Positions 11,201-21,000 of a stretch of 64,000 nt of DNA are shown piece by piece. The DNA comes from Chrysophaeum taylorii (lineage: Eukaryota; Sar; Pelagophyceae; Pelagomonadales; Pelagomonadaceae). The stretch lies in the NCBI GenBank assembly GCA_029834535.1, contig JAQMWT010000524.1:186001-250000 (forward strand), given 5' to 3'. Position numbers and translations under genes: made by a program. The first letter of the stretch is position 1; each line of letters begins with the position of its first letter. The notes under the pieces are model-generated. The model ran no database searches, was not told the origin of the DNA, and saw only the letters and a list, made by a program, of their open reading frames with translations.

Positions 11201-12246
11201 AGGCGTGCATGGTAGCTCTCTAGGAATTCTCCCATGAATAATTTGAAAGACCCTATCGAGCGCTCAAAAGCTTAGGCATTCGATTTTTCATCCACCCAAA
11301 GTATGAACTTCGTGTCCGTGCTCATGGACATTGAGCGCACAACCGCCTCATCGTCTGGATTGCCCACAATAAACACGCATTCCGGTGGCGAGGCTTCTTG
11401 TATCACAAGATCAAGCACAGACTGGAGCGACACAGCTTTCGGCTGGATCCCATCCCAGAACCGCAGTGTTCGCATCCAACGCCTTTCCGGCCACAGCCGT
11501 TTCCATTGCCACTGCAAAATGAGACCGGGGACAAGAATTACGAGAGAAGGGGACGTCTTCAGTGCATCAAAGAGAGACTTGAGCGTTGGCTTGTAGCGCA
11601 CCTTGCCCTTGCCGGCGATTGACTCCCTCAATAACTCGTAGACCTCGCAAAGCTGCCGATACACTTCGCTCTGCGCGTCTGTACCACCATCATCAATGAA
11701 AACAAATGCTAGAAACTGCGGCGGTGGCGGCGAAGTATCCTGCTGTTCTTCTGGATGTGGCAGAAGGGGCAGCATCGTTTCGCTAAATTTGTTTCGCACC
11801 TCGTATAATCCTCGTATAATCTGATCTGACGCCTCAATCTCAAAGAGCCTGTGTGCGTCTTCCAAAAGACGTCGAAGATTGCTTTCGCAGGACTCGAACT
11901 TGGGTGTGGCGGTGTCCCACAATGCAACGCACAACTGCTGATATGCCCACCTCAAGGTCCACTCCGGTTCAACAAACTTCGAAATCAAGTCCTTGGCGCA
12001 CTCAATTTCCTTTCGGATAGCCTCGAGTGCGGACTTCAGTCCCACCAAGCGCGCGCTAACGCTGATTTTTGTCTCGTCGAGGGCCTGCAACCACGGTCCG
12101 AGACTCTCGCTCACAAATTCCGCGAGCTTTTTACAAGCAGCTGATGGCGCTTGCAGTTTTTCGTATAGCCTGTGAAAAGACGTGCAGGCCTCGACGATGA
12201 ATGAGGCCAACTCAGCGCAGGCTTCAAAGACAGCTACCACGGCCAT
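8242..12246 (-). pseudogene. DUF4116-type repeat protein, copy 2, with an in-frame stop
   Basis: This copy is colinear with the gene at 531-5210 and has the same start and stop positions relative to the duplication. It is open from 12246 to an in-frame TAA at 11272-11274 (324 residues), then open in the same frame down to 8242; the first downstream ATG is at 11235 (997 residues). It has 25 repeats against 34 in copy 1, an exact nine-unit difference. The stop sits inside a short patch (about 11196-11280) that differs from copy 1 far more than the surrounding DNA does. It could be a recent pseudogene, two split products (helical head; middle plus repeats), or a gene read through by splicing. 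No splice signals were evident to me. The intact frame of the repeats argues that decay, if any, is recent. Confidence 0.8.
8281..10155 (-). repeat. Array of 25 x 75-bp coding repeats
   Basis: This array has the same unit and phase as 570-3119. The first four and last five units match copy 1 in order. The interior units are a different selection and order, so they cannot be aligned one to one. Confidence 0.95.
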
Positions 12247-12273
12247 ACGCCTAGCGCCGTGCGACGAGCCAGC

Positions 12274-13102
12274 TGCTCTCGTCGACTGCTAGCATGAATC
12301 CTGGGTAAGGCATGGCTCTCGCGGTCAGCTTTAGCACTTTAGATTCACTTCACTCGACGTGTTAGGAGCAGCAAAGTTCAACATAATACAACTTGTTTGT
12401 ATACATAATAATTGTACCGGCTATTATTTGCTTGTCGCATCAAAAGCCTCCTAATGGATGAGGCGCGCATGCCGTCATCATTGTGTGATGTCCGGCGACT
12501 GGATTGTGTTATGCGATCGACAGTTCGCTCGCGGCGCGACTTCAAGTTGCGAGCCGGGCCGCGGTTTGACGCCCGTGGCGAGGACGACCTCGACCGCCGC
12601 CCCAAAAAATCGGGCTGGTCACACGTTGTCGGCTAACAATGAGAAAAGCTTCTTCGGACTCGTTGGAGATACGTCCGATGGGCCTTGATGAATTCGCCGC
12701 TCCTGAGAGATCTGCCCGTTCACCGAAGCGAGCATCATGGACGGCGTATCGTGGAAGGTCTAGCGTGACTATTTCGCTCACCTCGTTTCGAGAGAGGGCC
12801 GTGCTGGGTGTTCAGGAGGGAGGGCGCGGGCAGGAGGTAAAGCACTCATTATTGGATTTGACTCGCCGAACGACGACGACGGCCGCCAGCGAAACGAGGT
12901 GAAGAACGCCCGCCTCATACCGCTCGAGTTGAGATTAAAAGTTCTTCGCAATGGGAGCAGGAAGCGGTGTAAGACCAACCAACCAACCAACCAACCAAAA
13001 GAGGCACGCGTCTCTCGGACCGACCCGTTTTTCCTATAGCGCGGGTCGGGGCGCAACCTCGAAACAACAAACAACAGGTTGTAGAAAGCAAGGGGGTTCA
13101 AT
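12274..13102. other. Interval without a recognisable gene
   Basis: This holds the upstream region of copy 2 of the DUF4116 gene and the 3' flank of the ESF1 gene. The first 150 bases are clearly AT-richer than the genes. A short (CCAA)n tract lies at about 12971-12997. Short open frames here show no recognisable motif. Confidence 0.55.
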
Positions 13103-14251
13103 TCAGGCGGCCTTTTTGTGGCGGCGGTGTTTGGCTTGGGTCGCCATGAGGTGGGCCATCGCGTCGGTGTGTTTGAAGGCGGGCGCGGTGGGGTCGATAC
13201 CAAAGCGGCCGTCCGCGTTGAGGGGCCCCGCGAAGCGCGGGTCGGCGGCGTCGAAGCGGAACTGATCGTCGTTGTTGTTGTCGTCGGGTTCCCCCGATTT
13301 CTTGGCAAGAACAACAGCGCGCTTTCGCTTTTTCTTTTTCGGGGGGGCAGCGGCCTGGCGGACGCAGGTGGCCTCGTCGTCGCCGTCGCCTCCGGAAGAC
13401 TCGACGGGGGAATCCAAACCCAAAGACCTCCGGAGCGCTTTCTTGTCCCCTCGGTCGTCGCCGCTCGCGACGTAATCGTCGACGTCGCCGCGCTCGAAGG
13501 CGACCTTCCGGAGGGGGTCCTCGGCCTCCCACGAGCATTCGACGCGCGTATGGTGCCGAGACTTGCCGCGGTCTGGCGGCTCGTAACCTTCCGCGTCGCT
13601 CGCCGCGTCGCGCAAGGGCTGGTCGAATCTCTGACCGTCGGGGACGAAACTCAAGTTCAAAGGGGCATCCTCGAAGTCGACGCCGTCGTGCGAGTAGACG
13701 TGGAGCGCTGTCGCGGCGGCGTCGAAGTCGGCGATCGCGAAAAATCGCCTCAACTTTGACATCTCGTACCGGCGCACGGCGTCGGGACCCTCCCCGAGAC
13801 GCGGGCCCTTCTGTTCCTCGCGCGCCGTCTCCCTTTCCCCGAATTTCGAGCTATACACCTTGACCCGCACGACGCGACCCCCCGAGGGACACAGCGACCG
13901 GAGAAGCGCGTACAAATCCCGCGCGCGCGTCTTTTCCCAGTCGCAGTCCGTCACCGCCAACCGCGCCGTCTCGGGGGCTTGGAGCTTTTCGTGGGTCGCA
14001 GGGAGGTCCGCGTCCCACGCCGGAATTTCCAATTCTTCTTCGGAAAATTCGTCCTCTTCCCCCGAACTCGAATCGTCAGCTTCGTGACCGTCGTATCGTC
14101 GCGTTTCTGTCGCGTCCGTCTCGATGTTCAGGGCGAACCGACCGTCGACCTTTATCTTCTTCGCTTTCCGCTTTTTGAACACGGGGTCGCGACCCACGTG
14201 CGCGAACCTCTCCATACTCCGCGCTCGCCACGATCGCCGCTTGAGCCCCAA
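13103..14251 (-). CDS. ESF1: ESF1-like pre-rRNA processing factor (382 aa)
   Basis: ESF1 is a nucleolar protein needed for 18S rRNA production in yeast. The N-terminus has the family layout: MERF, then RDPVFKK and KIKVDGRFA. The central motif LAVTDCDWEKTRARDLYALL and the following LCPSGGRVVRVKVYSSKFGE match the ESF1 core, as does YEMSKLRRFFAIADFDAAAT. The C-terminus, with DPRFAGPL, FGIDPTAPAFKHT and a basic tail, is the NUC153-type domain. Acidic stretches occur near residues 60-75. The protein is shorter than yeast or human ESF1 (over 600 residues) because the linker regions are reduced. Translation could start at the first Met or at MERF (14215), which aligns better with relatives. The adjacent minus-strand gene starts 1.3 kb upstream. 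Confidence 0.88.
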   Translation of the reverse strand: MGLKRRSWRARSMERFAHVGRDPVFKKRKAKKIKVDGRFALNIETDATETRRYDGHEADDSSSGEEDEFSEEELEIPAWDADLPATHEKLQAPETARLAVTDCDWEKTRARDLYALLRSLCPSGGRVVRVKVYSSKFGERETAREEQKGPRLGEGPDAVRRYEMSKLRRFFAIADFDAAATALHVYSHDGVDFEDAPLNLSFVPDGQRFDQPLRDAASDAEGYEPPDRGKSRHHTRVECSWEAEDPLRKVAFERGDVDDYVASGDDRGDKKALRRSLGLDSPVESSGGDGDDEATCVRQAAAPPKKKKRKRAVVLAKKSGEPDDNNNDDQFRFDAADPRFAGPLNADGRFGIDPTAPAFKHTDAMAHLMATQAKHRRHKKAA

Positions 14252-14626
14252 AGGATTTCCTCCTCTTTAAAGGGTAAGGATTCAAGAATTAGACTTACCA
14301 TCACTAGAAACGACGCCGGCGGCGACGGCGGCGGCGGTTTGGACCACGGTGGCGTCTTATATGTAGCATCATACAAGTGCAGGCCAGCAGCACTCAAAAT
14401 ACGCGGCCGGGGGCCGGTCCATCTCGGGGCGATTCCCGGCGGAAGATTCTCGGCCAGAAGATTGTTTTTTCAGGCAACGTGCAACAACAACAACATAAAC
14501 GTCTCACCTCACGCGGGGGGGGGGGGGTCGGTCGGAGACACGGTGTACTTGCTACACACGGAAGATTGGCGGGGCGGGCGACGACGCAAGCGAGGCCTCA
14601 AAACACAAACCCTCTGCGTCGTGGTT

Positions 14627-15544
14627 TTATAGTCTATAAAATCTTCGCAACATGGGTGGCACGTCGAGATTCCCGCCGCACACGACGAGGCCTATTCGTC
14701 GACGGGCGCCAATAGTATCCCTGTGCTCGAGGAGCGCAGCGAGGGCCGTGGCCCCCGAGGGCTCGCACACCGTCTTGAGGTCCTGAAACGTTAGGGCCAT
14801 CGCCTCGAGGATCGCCTCGTTGCTGACAGAGAGGACCCGCGAGGGGGGTATCTTCGCACTCAGAATACCCCAGGGCCGTTCCCCGAGGGCGCGGGACCGC
14901 ATTCCGTCGGCGATGGTCTCGGCGAGAGGCTCCATCGACGGGTCGAGGAGTCGGTTCCCCGCGGCGAGCGCCTTCCCCAACCCCTTCCCCTCGGGCTCGA
15001 CGAGAAACACCTTGTCGCCGCCGAGCACGGTCGCGATACCCGCGGCTAACCCACCCCCCGACACCGGCACCACTACGGCGTCCAAATCGTCCGGGAGCTC
15101 GAGGGCGAGCGTCCCCTGGCCCGCGATCACATCCAGGTCGTCAAACGGATGCACCATTGACGCGCCCGTGCGGTCCACGATCTCCCGAACCGCTTGGGCG
15201 CGTCGCGCGTGATCGGTCTCGACAATCGCAGCTCCAAACTTTCTGATTAGTGCCTTTTTCGCCTCTGGCGCCGTCCTGGGGACCACCACTGTGCACTCGA
15301 CACCCCTCAGCTTCGCGGCCCACGCGACCGCGGCTCCGTGGTTCCCGGCGCTGTGGCACACGACGCTCCCCTTTGTCTGGAGGACCTTGTTGGCTGCGCC
15401 GCGGGCCTTAAAGCTCCCCGTTACTTGCGTGTTCTCCAGCTTGCAGTACACGCCCTCCCAAATTTCCACGAGCGGCGTTTTTCGGACGGGCGTCTTCGCC
15501 AGCCGCGCAGCAGCGCCCACCACAGCCTCGTACGATAACATCAA
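14627..15544 (-). CDS. Serine racemase / threonine dehydratase-like PLP enzyme (305 aa)
   Basis: This is a fold-type II pyridoxal-phosphate enzyme. Residues 43-48, GSFKAR, contain the Schiff-base Lys (K46). SAGNHGAAVAWAAK forms the substrate loop, and VPVSGGGLAAGIA is the glycine-rich loop that holds the cofactor phosphate. The C-terminus ends in VVCGGNLDV, as in serine racemase and catabolic threonine ammonia-lyase. The length of 305 fits the catalytic domain alone, with no ACT regulatory domain, so allosteric control by isoleucine is unlikely. Serine racemization, serine/threonine deamination or a related beta-elimination are all possible. No transit peptide is obvious, so the cytosol is the likely site. 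Confidence 0.87.
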   Translation of the reverse strand: MMLSYEAVVGAAARLAKTPVRKTPLVEIWEGVYCKLENTQVTGSFKARGAANKVLQTKGSVVCHSAGNHGAAVAWAAKLRGVECTVVVPRTAPEAKKALIRKFGAAIVETDHARRAQAVREIVDRTGASMVHPFDDLDVIAGQGTLALELPDDLDAVVVPVSGGGLAAGIATVLGGDKVFLVEPEGKGLGKALAAGNRLLDPSMEPLAETIADGMRSRALGERPWGILSAKIPPSRVLSVSNEAILEAMALTFQDLKTVCEPSGATALAALLEHRDTIGARRRIGLVVCGGNLDVPPMLRRFYRL

Positions 15545-16152
15545 GCAGTGACGTCAGATTTTCTGACGCGCCGATATGGACGTTTATTAGCGTGTGCCCA
15601 CCCCCCCCCCCCGGCGCGAAAACAAACAAACAAACAAACACATTATAACCGGTCGCGCATCCGTGTTTGTTTGATTCGCCTGGCGCATTCTCTAGCGGTC
15701 GTCGCCTACAACCTACGACGTCCGCGAGCTCTGTGTGGAAGCGAGCGTGTTAAAGAAGGCCGCAAGGTTAGTAGGAGTAGTAGTGACGGCGACGCTAAGC
15801 ACCTCACCGTCGCGCTGCATTCTTTAATAAGGCAACGTCCACCCATCATGGGGTGGTGGGCCTGGAGGACTTCTCAATCGCAAGTCCTACCACCACGGAG
15901 AAAGGAACTATCATCTACAAGGCCGGCGACCGCCTCGTTGCTCAGAACATAACAGACAGGGTTGTAGGAGGTCCTCTGGGAGTTAGTTATAGTTCCTGCT
16001 GAAGCCAGAGAGGAAGCGTCATTGAAAAAACGACATGTCCTTCTCGAGGTGGTGGTGGTGGTGGTGGTGGTACCGACAACCGACGCCGGCCAATGTTAGT
16101 TTCACAAAGGGTGGGTGCGGTGGCTCGCGAACCAGGAGCCACCGCAGGTTGT
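15545..16152. other. Interval with simple repeats only
   Basis: A poly-C run (about 15600-15612), an (AAAC)n tract (about 15624-15641) and a (GGT)n tract (about 16048-16072) are present. No gene is supported. Confidence 0.6.
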
Positions 16153-17463
16153 TTAGGTAGTAAAGAAGTGGGTGAGGAGTTTTTGGGAGTCCGTGGGTGT
16201 CGTGGACTTCCGGGCGGCGGCGGATTCCGTGGAGTCCTCCTCCTTTTTTTTCTTATTTTTAGGCTGTTTCTTTGGTTTGTTCCACGAGGCGAGAGCCCGG
16301 GGTTCAAAGAGGAACCGGGCCGCGTATTGGGCGAGGTGCTCGGTGTCGGCGGGAGAGGCCCCCGCAGCAATGATCTGAATGACCTCCTGGTCTTCCGAGG
16401 CCTCGTCGACAGGCTTCCCGATAATTTTTGCGCCATCGACCTCGTCGTCGCCCGCGAGAAAGCCGTCGTCGTAGTCTAATACGTCCTCGTCGTCTTCTTC
16501 GTCTTCCTCGTCCCCGATCTCCTCCGCATCTTCGACGGCCGCGTCATTTTCGGCAAACTCGGCGTCGCTGTCTACGTCATAATCGATCTGAGGATCTCGG
16601 GCAAAGGGCGCGATACCCGTGACGACGTCCGACGTCTTCTCGCAGACGCCGTAGAACGCCGGACGGTAGTTCTCGTGGAACTTGAAGAACTTTTTCGCCG
16701 GGGGCTCCTCGGGCACGATAAAAACACTCGGTCCTTTTCTTTTCTTCGGTCTCTTGACGCGAAACTCGGCGAGACTGTCCTCGGGGGGTTCGGGGAGTCT
16801 GTCGAGGTCTAGAGTCGAGATCACCGGGGATACTTTTTCGACCACTTTTCTAGGCTGCTTTTTGAAAAAGGCCTGAATCGTCACCTTGGGCGGTTTAGGC
16901 TTTTCTTTTAGTCGAGCAGCCTCCTCTTCTCTCTTAAGTTTCTCGACCTTTTCCTCCTCGCGCGATATTCGCGCCTTGTCGTCTGGATGCTTTTCGAGCA
17001 CGTCCAGCACTCGTTTAAGCGCTTTTATTTTCTTCCCGGCCTTGGTGCGCTTCGCCCTCGCCTCCTTGATGATCGTCGCGCTCTTCTTCGAGAAACGTTC
17101 CATCGAAGTCACTTCCCAGTGCCACATCGCGACGGGGCTCTCGTCCTCCTGAATCACGCACCGCGAGGCCACGCCGTAGGCCTTCCGCTCTGCGATCAAC
17201 CGGATCTTTGCGGCAACCACCGACTCGTCGATTGGCAGATTCGCAGCTTGGGTCGCCTTGGCAAGCGTCCCCCGGAACCCCTGGACACTCCGCGCGAGTC
17301 GGGGCACCAGAGCTTCGATGTCGTCGCCTTCTTCCACTACCTCTTCCCAATCCAGCCGGTAGTCGGGTTCGGACGCGTGGGGGATCTCCACGGATCGAAG
17401 CACGGCCGCCAGCTCGGCCTCGTACTGCTTCTCTTTTGAACGCGCCATCATCATCATCATCAT
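16153..17463 (-). CDS. CHAF1A: Chromatin assembly factor 1 large subunit (CAF-1 p150-like)
   Basis: CAF-1 deposits newly made H3-H4 behind the replication fork and is recruited by PCNA. The protein has a KER-like stretch rich in K, E and R (about residues 150-210). A PCNA-binding motif of the CAF-1 type, KVTIQAFFKK, follows. The family signature is a Lys-rich block, then KFFKFHENYRPAFYG, then APFARDPQIDYDVDSDAEF. A long Glu/Asp tract and DVLDYDDGFLAGDDE come next. The extreme C-terminus QKLLTHFFTT is a second, canonical PCNA box (Q-x-x-L-x-x-F-F, 16162-16185). I chose the Met run at 17448-17463 as the start; the open frame upstream (to 17532) is hydrophobic, AT-rich and not protein-like. The ATG run comes from a (CAT)n microsatellite, so start choice within it is uncertain. 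Confidence 0.9.
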   Translation of the reverse strand: MMMMMMARSKEKQYEAELAAVLRSVEIPHASEPDYRLDWEEVVEEGDDIEALVPRLARSVQGFRGTLAKATQAANLPIDESVVAAKIRLIAERKAYGVASRCVIQEDESPVAMWHWEVTSMERFSKKSATIIKEARAKRTKAGKKIKALKRVLDVLEKHPDDKARISREEEKVEKLKREEEAARLKEKPKPPKVTIQAFFKKQPRKVVEKVSPVISTLDLDRLPEPPEDSLAEFRVKRPKKRKGPSVFIVPEEPPAKKFFKFHENYRPAFYGVCEKTSDVVTGIAPFARDPQIDYDVDSDAEFAENDAAVEDAEEIGDEEDEEDDEDVLDYDDGFLAGDDEVDGAKIIGKPVDEASEDQEVIQIIAAGASPADTEHLAQYAARFLFEPRALASWNKPKKQPKNKKKKEEDSTESAAARKSTTPTDSQKLLTHFFTT

Positions 17464-18040
17464 CGATGGCTGTTCGAACACGAGGGTTTCTTTTTTTAAA
17501 ACAAAAAAAAAACACGTCGAGTGTAGTAGCACTGTAGGGGGGGGGGGTGGTGCGTTGTGTGGGGGGATGTGCCAGGGCGTAAGTGGGGATCGCGGGGCCT
17601 AGTCGTGCGGTCGTCGAGCCGCGAGGCAGGTCGAGAGAGGAGAAGCCTCGCCGAGGGTTTTTTCTTTTGATTGCGGCGGAAATACTAGACAGGTGCGCAC
17701 TACCAAGAAGATCCCCCGGCGGAGGGTATATTCGAAAGTACTAGTAGTAGTCGTCGTAGTAGTACAAATCGCGGCGACTAGCATGGATCACCACCACCAC
17801 TACGATGCTGCGCGGATGAGTGTAGTAGTTACCTCTTGTAGAACTAGGATGATGATGATGATGAGGATGCTTATTATTGTTATTATTATTATCATTAAGA
17901 GACGCGTCATCGATGCGCCACGTGCGACGACGACACAGGCGTGCAGACAGATACGCGTAGGCACCGAGAAGAAGAAGAAGAAGAAGAAGAAGAAGGACAC
18001 AACACAAAGCGCCCGCCCGTCTATATTTTTTGCGTTAAAA
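17464..18040. other. Microsatellite-rich spacer
   Basis: The spacer contains a poly-A/T run (17500-17512), a G run (17537-17546), a TAG/TAC-rich tract (17740-17765), a (GAT)n tract (17850-17864), a TTA/ATT-rich tract (17871-17895) and an (AGA)n tract (17970-17995). No gene is supported. It should hold the promoter of the CAF-1 gene and the 3' end signals of the NRPS-like gene. Confidence 0.65.
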
Positions 18041-21000
18041 TTAGTTTGGCGTGGTGAGCTCGAGGAGAGGCGAACGGACGTGATTTCCGGTGTCGCCATT
18101 GTTTTTGTTGGAGGTCACTTCGGTGGTGGGGTTGACCTCTCGCGCGGGGAGGCCGGCCCAGGTGGTGCCTTTGGCGCACACACAGCCTTTCGGAAGCAGG
18201 GAATTCTCGAGCATCTCCGCGTTGTCCTCCAAGGCCGAGTCGGGCATGATAGCCGCGAGATGACGCAAGCACGACTCGTTGCCCATCTCGAAGGGACCGA
18301 GTTTGATCACCATGTTTTCGACGGTGTGGGGCTGGAGCGTGGAATGGATCCCGACGACGCATCTGTCACCAAGCTCGAGCAAATCGAACTCGACCGTAGC
18401 CGACATCAAACAACAGTCCCTGCCGCACTTCATCCCAAAGATGCGGCAGACCCAGGGGAGGAAGCAGGTCCCGCGGAACTTGGTTTCCAGCAAAGGGCGC
18501 AGGGAGCGGTTTAGAAGGAGGGCGACAACCCACTGGTAGTGGTATTTGCCGTAAAATGCGTAGTCGCCGGCCTTGTATTCGCCAATCAGGATCCACTTGC
18601 AGACGCACACAAACAGAGCCTCCGCGACGAGCATCGCGAGGTCTATGAAGGTAAAAACCGCGAACGACAGCGTGATGCGGCCGTCGGCAAGCTGGGTGGC
18701 TACGCCGCACGCGAAGATCCAGACGGCTGTGACGAGGGGTTCGAGGATTATCGATGCCGTCACGTTGAAGAGATTAAAGGCGAACCAGTGGAAATTTCCC
18801 TCGTGACGCCGACGGGCGAGCGCTTCTATCGGCGAAATCGGCTTGTGGGCCGTGCGGTCGCGACGAAGGATGACGGGTGCGTTGTCGACGTTACCCATCA
18901 ACGTCGACTTGGACGGGACCACGTAGGCGCGCGGTACGAGCGTCGTCGACCCGACGAGCGCCTTGGTCTCGACCGTCGAGAGGTGCTCGAGGTGGCAGTG
19001 GTCGAGAACTTCGGAATCTGGGGAGATCACGACGGGATTCGCCACTACTTGGCGCTTCTTCGCAATCACGAGGCTTGATTTTTCGGTTGGTTCGCACGCC
19101 TCGACGACGGTCGTCTCGATGGTCACGCCGTGGCCGAAAACGACGTTGTCGCCGACCGCGACAAACTCGTGTTCCAAAGCGTAAAATGCATCCATCTGGA
19201 CCCGGCGGCCTATTCTAGCCCCCAACGCGCGATACAGCATCGCCAAGACCTCGGTGTTGATGTACGGGCCGGTCGCTTCGTCGAAACCTCGGCACGACAC
19301 GAGTCGGTTCAAGAACCACGCGCGCACCTCGCCGTCGACGCAGTATCGCTTATTCTTATCGAAGACGGTCTTCTTCAGCAGCACCAGAATCCAGAAGAAG
19401 AGCTGGGAACTCAACAGCGAAAATACCCACGAAAACCCGAGGAGCCACACGGCTTCACCGCCGGCAGTGTTGAGGAGTCCGAGGGCGTCGTGCATGGATC
19501 GCGGGACGCTGACGAGATCGAACGCGCCCGACGCGGCCATCAAGTACAACGCGATGCCGACGGGAAGCTGCACGACGGCGATTAAAAGAGGGACGCAGAA
19601 AAGTTTTTTAAGATGCGCGGCGCCGAGCGGCGCGGAGGCGGCAGAGGGCTCGACGACTCCCGCGGGGGGTTTCCCGATCCCGTCCAGCCCGTCGGTCGTG
19701 GCCATCGCGCCTACTCGCGTCTCGCGATCGTTCAGTTGTGTACCAGCCACCACAAACGCCCGGGTCTTGACGATAGAATAGTCAGCGATTCGCGTTCGTC
19801 GCAACTTGAGGAGCCCGTCTTTCGTGAGCGCGTGGCCGCTGACCACAGATTCCCGTCGCAGCTGGACGCCCCGGCCGATCTCGATCATGTCCGGGTCGTA
19901 CAGATTGGCGTCCATCTCGCAGTCGGGGCCGATCCGCGCGCCAAACAACCGATAAAACAACGGCATCAACGGGGTGTCGCCGAAGCTTTCTCGGATCGAG
20001 CTCTGGGTGGCAAGATACACCGAGAGGACGGTGTGCCACCTCAAATACATGAAACTAAATATCGGGTAATCGCCAGGTTTCGTGTTACCGAGGAGCGCGT
20101 ACTTCGCTCCTACGGCAAACAGAACGGTCGCCGCGAGGACCATAAAGTGGACGACAACCGCGAGGACCCACGCGATCAAAAACGAGTACGTCGAATACAA
20201 ATGGATCGAGACCACGAATTCGATCACCGCCGGCAGCCCGTCGTTCGTGGAGAGACTTAAAACGAAGCTGAACGCGTTCATCAGGATTGCCAGCGGTCTT
20301 GTTGAGGACAGCCCTTGCCACCTCTTGATCTTGGGCGTCGTCGCGATAGCTTGGTGGTGGTGCCCTATTTTTTGAGCGAGTTTGTTGGCGGTGTTGAAGA
20401 CAAAGAAGTCGGTCATGGCGACGCGGTAGCCACGCTTCCGGAGCAGCGTCGCGGCTCGACCGATCAGCAGGGACGTAGCTCCCAGAGTTTCGAACGCCGA
20501 GTCTTTAGTGGTGTGAGCTGGGAGAGACACCAGACAGGCCCACACTTGGAGGATCTTTCCCTCTAAAGTATTGTCGTCGTCGAAGGATATAGCAGGTTGC
20601 TCTTCGAGGATATCCCGTTTCAATTTCGCGCGGTCAACCTTGTCGTTCTTCGTCAACGGAAACGTCTCCAGGCCCACGACGCGGCCCGGAACGTAGGCTT
20701 TCGGAAGGAATGTCCGAACCTTCTCGTGGATAGCTTGGGCGTCTTTCAACGGGGTGACCCACGCAACTATCCGCTTCATCGGCCCCTCGCCCACGATCTC
20801 GGCGAGTGCCTTGGCCGCGCCAGCCTTGACCAGCCCGGCTTCGACTTCGCCCAACTCGACGCGAACCCCCCCGACCTTGACCTGGCGGTCGACGCGCCCC
20901 ACGAAATGCAACACGCCCTGCCTGTCCACGTACCCGCGGTCTCCGGTGCGATACATGCTGCGGACAAACGACCTGGCCGTAAGCTCGGGTCGGTTCAGGT

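Larger units (their letters stand above)
7701..12273. repeat. Right copy of the tandem duplication
   Basis: This is the direct repeat of 1-5237. It carries the 3' end of the decayed coding remnant, the shared 3' flank (7909-8241, no gene seen in it) and the second DUF4116 gene. Similarity stops at 12273. Confidence 0.93.

Noticed and set aside
13118-13759. 213-codon plus-strand frame opposite ESF1
   Set aside because: Val/Gly/Arg-rich shadow; the ESF1 motifs on the minus strand are clear.
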